Shown here piece after piece: positions 13,829 through 17,646 of a DNA stretch of 17,646 nt. Each line of letters opens with the position of its first letter. Position 1 is the first letter of the stretch. Source of the DNA: Desulfovibrio sp. (GTDB lineage Bacteria > Desulfobacterota > Desulfovibrionia > Desulfovibrionales > Desulfovibrionaceae); assembly GCA_031282465.1 (NCBI GenBank), contig JAITDR010000081.1:1-17646 (forward strand). Direction: 5' to 3'. The notes beneath the pieces were generated by a model. That model made no database searches. It saw nothing but the letters and a program-made list of their open reading frames with translations, and was not told where the DNA came from. The position numbers were made by a program, and so were the translations under genes.

Positions 13829-15457
13829 TTATTTCGACATTGTCAGGGAGATGCGTGTTTTTTTGTCGGCCGACTCCATGTGCATTGCCTGCTGTCCTCT
13901 GGTGTCCACCATGGTAATGCTGTTGCCGCCCGGTGTGCTGATGACGTTGGTCTGTCGGTTGACGTCCGCCACCGGGCTGACATTGGCGGCATTGGGGAGG
14001 GTTCCCAGAATTACCGGCCGGTCGGGATCGCCGTGGATAAACCCCACCAGCACTTCCGCCCCTTTCAACAGCGGGAAATGTATGCCGGAATTTGTGCCGG
14101 CGTGCGCCTGCAGCATACGTAGGGGGATGGAATTGTTGCCGTTGCCGGGATTGTCCGAATCCGCATAGAATACTTTTTCGGCAAAGGGAAATTTGACCTT
14201 GTAGCGGCCTTTGTCGTCCAGTTCCGCATATTCTCCGCTTCCGGAAGCGTCAATCTCTGCGTTGACCACTCCCGACATCACCGGCCGGGGCGTACGCCTT
14301 TCGGGTGCGTACGGCCCCGAAGAGCGGGGACGGCATACAAAGGCGTTCCTGTAGCCGGGTTTACCGTCCTCACCGGCGATGAGGCCTTCCTGCCGCGCCA
14401 GTTCCGCGATCTTGGTTTCCAGTTCGTCGCGGGGTATGAAAAATTTGTGGCGTACCCGCAACAGTTGGTATTCTTCACCGTCCAGACGGAACACGCAACC
14501 CGCACGTAACCAGGGGACGGTACTCCTGCCCCGTGCCGTATCGGCTTTGCAGGCCTCGGCGGCAAGGCAGGCCTCGGCCAGTTCGTCGGCCCGGGCGTTC
14601 GCGTCTTCCGCCGCGAACGCCCTGTTGAAGCAATCCAGCTCGCCGAACAGGTCATACATGCCGTATACGGCGTGTTTTCCCCGCCGCCACGGCGCATCGG
14701 ACGCGGCTTCGGCACTGCCCGTGGTCAGGCCGGGCTTTTCCGAACTGTAGTCGCGCAGGCCGATTGTGCCGTGCGCGGCAGCAAGGGTGCGGGTAAAGGC
14801 ATAGACGGCTTCCGGCGGTCCGTCTTTGCGCCGCATGTCGAGGGTGTCGGCCGGGGCAAGCGCGTCAGGGGCGCTTTTACCGTCTGCCAGTACCAGTACG
14901 TCCCCGTCGTCCGTCTGCCGTATATAGGTGTAGCCGCCCATTCTTTCCAGACCGCGGGACAGAAAAGCAAAAGCGTTTTCATTATACCGGCAGGTAAAAG
15001 GGCGCGCTTTGTAACTCCTCTCCATGTCGTCGGCAAAGTCCGTGCCGGCGATCAAACCTTCCTCCGTAAGGAGTTTGCCGAGCAGCTTGGGCAGGGGCAT
15101 ATTCAAAAAAATGTGCGAATGCACGGAATGTGTCAGCTTCCAGGCGCGCGGGCGCATGCGCACTTCGTATACCGCGCCCGCCTTGCTCGAAAAGGCGTAG
15201 GTTACTTCCTGGGCTGTGCCGTTCCATGAAAACAACGCGCCGGCCGCTGCGCGTCCGGTCAGGGTGAGCAGGGAAGCGCGCATGAGCGCTTCCTGCATGT
15301 CGCGCGCCTGCTTCATTTCGACTTTGGATGCCAGAAGCAGAATATCAAAAACATATCCTTCCCCCAGAGCTTCTTCTCCTGCAAAGGCGAGAACGCGGCA
15401 GTCGCGGGCGCTCAGTGGTGATGAGGAAAATTGCCAAGGGTCGTCGGAAGCTGCCAT
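13829..15457 (-). CDS. vgrG: Type VI secretion spike protein VgrG (TssI), short C-terminus
   Basis: VgrG trimers form the puncturing tip of the type VI secretion tube and carry effectors. The 542-residue product has the gp27-like part (about residues 10-330, with the Phe/Tyr-rich NENAFAFLSRGLERMGGYTY) and the gp5-like OB-fold. The OB-fold motif GAEVLVGFIHGDPDRPVILG is nearly identical to the family signature. After NSITMVDTRGQQAMHMES the protein stops at RISLTMSK, before any octapeptide beta-helix repeats, so it is shorter than most VgrGs. The ATG at 15457 has AGGAGA upstream. A sigma-70-like promoter lies 80 bases upstream. No other type VI genes are in the window, so this is an orphan vgrG, possibly working with the convergent beta-helix gene. 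Hairpin CCGTC/GACGG near 13758-13775 lies between the two gene ends. Confidence 0.88.
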   Translation of the reverse strand: MAASDDPWQFSSSPLSARDCRVLAFAGEEALGEGYVFDILLLASKVEMKQARDMQEALMRASLLTLTGRAAAGALFSWNGTAQEVTYAFSSKAGAVYEVRMRPRAWKLTHSVHSHIFLNMPLPKLLGKLLTEEGLIAGTDFADDMERSYKARPFTCRYNENAFAFLSRGLERMGGYTYIRQTDDGDVLVLADGKSAPDALAPADTLDMRRKDGPPEAVYAFTRTLAAAHGTIGLRDYSSEKPGLTTGSAEAASDAPWRRGKHAVYGMYDLFGELDCFNRAFAAEDANARADELAEACLAAEACKADTARGRSTVPWLRAGCVFRLDGEEYQLLRVRHKFFIPRDELETKIAELARQEGLIAGEDGKPGYRNAFVCRPRSSGPYAPERRTPRPVMSGVVNAEIDASGSGEYAELDDKGRYKVKFPFAEKVFYADSDNPGNGNNSIPLRMLQAHAGTNSGIHFPLLKGAEVLVGFIHGDPDRPVILGTLPNAANVSPVADVNRQTNVISTPGGNSITMVDTRGQQAMHMESADKKTRISLTMSK

Positions 15458-15537
15458 AACGTTCTCCTGTATGCGACTTGGACGGGACCGGCGGGAAACC
15501 GGCGCCGTATCCCGCCTTGTTGTCTGTCGGCAAATCA

Positions 15538-15566
15538 ATCTTAACGAAATTGACATTCCTTTTCAA
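15538..15566 (-). promoter_or_regulatory. Sigma-70 promoter of vgrG
   Basis: On the minus strand TTGAAA and TAAGAT are 17 bases apart; the -35 matches five of six and the -10 four of six consensus bases. It lies about 80 bases upstream of the vgrG ATG in a locally AT-rich stretch of the gap 15458-15645. Confidence 0.5.
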
Positions 15567-15645
15567 TAAAAAACAAGTTGAGAAAGCGCTGCTTCTTGTC
15601 CCTACAATGGAGGACGGCACTGCTTTACAGCGCAACAGCGGGTAG

Positions 15646-16434
15646 TTATGCGGGGAGTGTGGAGGAGGGCGCGTTCAGACGGTTTTCCACCACGGCGGCG
15701 GCCTCGGCTTTCACGTCGGGCGCACCGGTAAAACCGTCCAGGATGCTGATGAAGCAACCGTTTTCCCGAATCGCCCGCAAAGAGGCATTGAAGCGCAAGT
15801 CGAAAAGCCAGGTGCAAAGCAGCAGGCGAAAATCGTCGAGTGTTCGCATATCCATGTAGCGGGCTACGCGCTTTTCACGCAAAGCTTTGAGTATCGCGGG
15901 GCTGCAGATGCCGGGCGCGTCTTTCAGGTGCATCAGCATGGTGTTGTCCGCCGCGCTGCCGGGGCCGAGTTGTTCCGCCAAGATGCGCAGGATGTCCACC
16001 TTATCAGCATCGCGTACTGCGGCGACAATGCGGAGCAGGTCACCCCGCAGCGCGGCGGGAAGGGCAAAGCGGTTGTGCAGGGCGACGGCGGCGATTGTCC
16101 GATGCCGCACTTCCCGGTCTTCATTGTCCAGGAACCCCTGTTTTTTAAGGACACTCGCGCCCAACAGGCCGTGATTGCAGGATTGCGCATCGGAAAAGGT
16201 GTTCCAGCGTTTGAGCTGCTCAAAACGTCCCACATCGTGGTACAGGGCGGCCAGCGACAGGGCGCGTCCGACCGCGGGCGCGCGCAGTTCGTTCTCTTCG
16301 GCCGTCAGCATGGCGGCATGGCTGCACACTCTGAAGGTATGGTCGACTTTCAGCTGCATATAACGGTCTTTTTCAGGATCGCCGCTGAAAAAACTTCGCG
16401 TGTATTCCAGAAATGCCGACCTGTGTTTTTCCAT
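15646..16434 (-). CDS. HD-domain phosphohydrolase-like protein
   Basis: The 262-residue product has the HD superfamily metal-binding pattern: H32 (DHTFRVCSHA), H66-D67 (LYHDVGRF), H88 (NHGLLGA), H120 (VALHNRF) and D142/D144 (RDADKVDIL). These enzymes hydrolyse phosphate esters such as nucleotides or signalling nucleotides; the substrate here cannot be told. The protein is soluble, without signal peptide. The ATG at 16434 is taken because the conserved type of N-terminus (MEKHRSAFLEYTRSFF) starts there; the ribosome site is weak. The longer frame to 16557 passes through a perfect hairpin and repeat-like DNA and is rejected. It is followed by vgrG on the same strand after 188 bases with its own promoter. 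Confidence 0.8.
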   Translation of the reverse strand: MEKHRSAFLEYTRSFFSGDPEKDRYMQLKVDHTFRVCSHAAMLTAEENELRAPAVGRALSLAALYHDVGRFEQLKRWNTFSDAQSCNHGLLGASVLKKQGFLDNEDREVRHRTIAAVALHNRFALPAALRGDLLRIVAAVRDADKVDILRILAEQLGPGSAADNTMLMHLKDAPGICSPAILKALREKRVARYMDMRTLDDFRLLLCTWLFDLRFNASLRAIRENGCFISILDGFTGAPDVKAEAAAVVENRLNAPSSTLPA

Positions 16435-16474
16435 GCGTACTTCGCTTGGTCGAACGATATAGAGGGGCCGTTCT

Positions 16475-16499
16475 CCGTCCTGAACGCAGTGAGGGACGG
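16475..16499. repeat. REP-like hairpin (CCGTCC ... GGACGG)
   Basis: CCGTCC (16475-16480) and GGACGG (16494-16499) form a 6-base stem around TGAACGCAGTGAGG-type sequence. The arrangement resembles short palindromic extragenic elements dispersed in bacterial genomes. Only one copy was seen in this window, so its repeat status is inferred. Confidence 0.35.
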
Positions 16500-16508
16500 G
16501 TGAGGGGG

Positions 16509-16533
16509 GCCGGGGGGAATGATTCCCCCCGGC
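16509..16533. terminator. Perfect 11-bp GC-rich hairpin, terminator-like without U-tract
   Basis: GCCGGGGGGAA and TTCCCCCCGGC pair perfectly around a TGA loop. It lies 100 bases after the stop of the VKOR-like gene and 75 bases before the HD gene start, both on the minus strand. No T-run follows on either strand, so the assignment as a terminator is tentative. Confidence 0.5.
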
Positions 16534-16636
16534 TGCCGGAGGCATATGAATCAGCATTGCAATGTGTTAATGTTCGGCCTTGCGCCTGCTCAGGCCGATG
16601 CCGGAGGCGTATAAAAGCAACATTGCAAGGCTCTAA
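16534..16636. repeat. Imperfect 37-bp duplication after the VKOR-like gene
   Basis: Copies at 16534-16570 and 16599-16636 share the block TGCCGGAGGC, then ATTGCAA and a final TAA, with diverged bases between. The second copy includes the stop codon of the VKOR-like gene. The pair probably arose by duplication of the gene's 3' flank. Confidence 0.55.
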
Positions 16637-17646
16637 CGCGCGCCGGGGGCGTCGGAGCATGGTCCGACAGCGTCGCCGCCGCACCTGCCGAGGTTGTCCA
16701 GATCCCGCAAAAAATCCGGCTGCAGACGTCCGTCGCCGTCCTGGGGCGGCTGGGAAGGAGATTGCGTCACGGCCGGCGGTGCTGCCGGTGTCTCGCCGCG
16801 GCCTGTTGTCGCCGGCGGGCGCCCTTCCTCTTCACTCTTGCCGCCCCGCTTTTCCAGGGAGGTTGCGCCGAAGCCGGGCATGCCGCTGATTCGGATAAGC
16901 GGCAGGGAACGGACGCCCTGGCGCAGCAAGGCGGACTTGTTGCGCAGGAGTTGTACGGTCAACACGGCGCGGTTGAACAGCGAATATTCGGGCACGGCCT
17001 GAGCCGGATCGATGCTGCGTTCCGCGGCGTCGCCCGCGGACAGGCCGTCGCGGAGAAAAGAAGCGAACTTGATGATGCGGTCCGTATCGTCGGGTTCTTC
17101 CGCCACGGGATATAGGGCGGCGGCGCTCCCGATGGAAGCGAGGGCCGCGCGGCAGGCCGGGCATGATGGAGAAAAGAAGATGCTCACATCGGCGTTTTTG
17201 TCCCCGAGTATGTGCCGAGGCAGCATTTCGTCCGCCGCGAGGACGCTGTTGCCGAGAAAGAGCCCGAGCCAGACGGGAAGAAGCAGGGACGGCCCGCTGG
17301 GCATGAGAAACCAGCCGTCGGGCACACCGCGCAGGCTGTAATAGACAAGACCGATAAACACGGCGACGACCAGGCAGTCTAAGCAGGGGGCTGTAAAAAA
17401 CATGATGAAGAGGAGTACGCTGTCCGCCGCGAGGGCCGACATGGCGAGCAGGCGGGCCGCAACGCGTTTCCCGCGCAGGGAAAGAAGCGCCATAAGGAAA
17501 AAATAGCCCCCGCCTACCCACCAGAGCGAGACTCCGCCTATCATGCCGTCTCGGAAAAGCGCGCAGCCGGATGTCGTGCACACGGGCGGGACGGAGGTGG
17601 GAAAAGCCATCCAGCCGCACCAGCCGAGTCCCAAAAGGGTAAAAAA
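16633..17646 (-). CDS. VKOR-like membrane protein fused to a thioredoxin-like domain, 5' end outside the window
   Basis: The visible 337 residues begin inside a hydrophobic segment at the right edge, so the true start is missing. Membrane helices with cysteine pairs come first: CTTSGC near the second helix and CLDC at the start of another, an arrangement like vitamin K epoxide reductase homologues, which replace DsbB in many anaerobes and actinobacteria. A thioredoxin-like domain follows, with FFSPSCPACRAAL carrying a CPAC redox motif. Bacterial VKOR-thioredoxin fusions oxidise periplasmic proteins to form disulfides. The C-terminal 70 residues are Pro/Gly/Ser-rich and probably disordered. 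The VKOR match is by cysteine layout and helix pattern, not strong residue identity. The stop TAG lies in an imperfect repeat. Confidence 0.55.
   Translation of the reverse strand, partial: FFTLLGLGWCGWMAFPTSVPPVCTTSGCALFRDGMIGGVSLWWVGGGYFFLMALLSLRGKRVAARLLAMSALAADSVLLFIMFFTAPCLDCLVVAVFIGLVYYSLRGVPDGWFLMPSGPSLLLPVWLGLFLGNSVLAADEMLPRHILGDKNADVSIFFSPSCPACRAALASIGSAAALYPVAEEPDDTDRIIKFASFLRDGLSAGDAAERSIDPAQAVPEYSLFNRAVLTVQLLRNKSALLRQGVRSLPLIRISGMPGFGATSLEKRGGKSEEEGRPPATTGRGETPAAPPAVTQSPSQPPQDGDGRLQPDFLRDLDNLGRCGGDAVGPCSDAPGAR

Noticed and set aside
16435..16557. Upstream extension of the HD-domain protein to 16557
   Set aside because: The extension runs through a perfect hairpin and low-complexity DNA, and the family-like N-terminus begins at 16434.

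Overview
The window is GC-rich bacterial DNA, most likely from a diazotrophic, flagellated Desulfovibrionaceae-like (deltaproteobacterial, sulfate-reducer type) anaerobe. This rests on the nifH-nifI1-nifI2-nifD gene order known from methanogens, clostridia and Desulfovibrio, a DUF362 polyferredoxin, FlgO-type lipoproteins, a VgrG and a thioredoxin-fused VKOR-like protein. The assignment is inference; no rRNA, tRNA, CRISPR array or insertion sequence was seen.

Region 1 (1-3906), nitrogen fixation. On the minus strand nifH, nifI1, nifI2 and the start of nifD form an operon running out of the left edge. Its control region carries a sigma-54 type -24/-12 promoter, a TGT-N10-ACA NifA-type site and a separate palindrome. 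A DUF362 2[4Fe-4S] protein is transcribed divergently.

Region 2 (3878-9163), envelope and motility. Two FlgO-domain proteins and a small lipoprotein form a minus-strand operon behind a near-consensus sigma-28 (FliA) promoter and before a Rho-independent terminator. Upstream lies a full-length ComEC/Rec2 DNA-uptake channel carrying a 12-bp minisatellite in frame.

Region 3 (9231-11837). A pentapeptide-repeat protein is convergent with an amtB-glnK operon (ammonium channel and PII). The PII lacks the uridylylated Tyr51. Upstream of amtB are a sigma-54-like element and a palindrome that matches the one upstream of nifH at 14 of 15 positions, suggesting one unknown regulator joins the nif and amt operons.

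Region 4 (11964-15566), accessory. An unrecognised 140-residue protein is followed by a coding-like frame without a start. Then comes a 194-residue protein with six glycines at exact 8-residue spacing, the VgrG/gp5 beta-helix signature. A VgrG that ends before such a helix lies convergent to it. This looks like a VgrG spike split into two genes, and is the most unusual protein-level feature here.

Region 5 (15646-17646). An HD-domain phosphohydrolase-like protein, a hairpin- and repeat-rich gap, and the 3' part of a VKOR-like/thioredoxin fusion that runs off the right edge.
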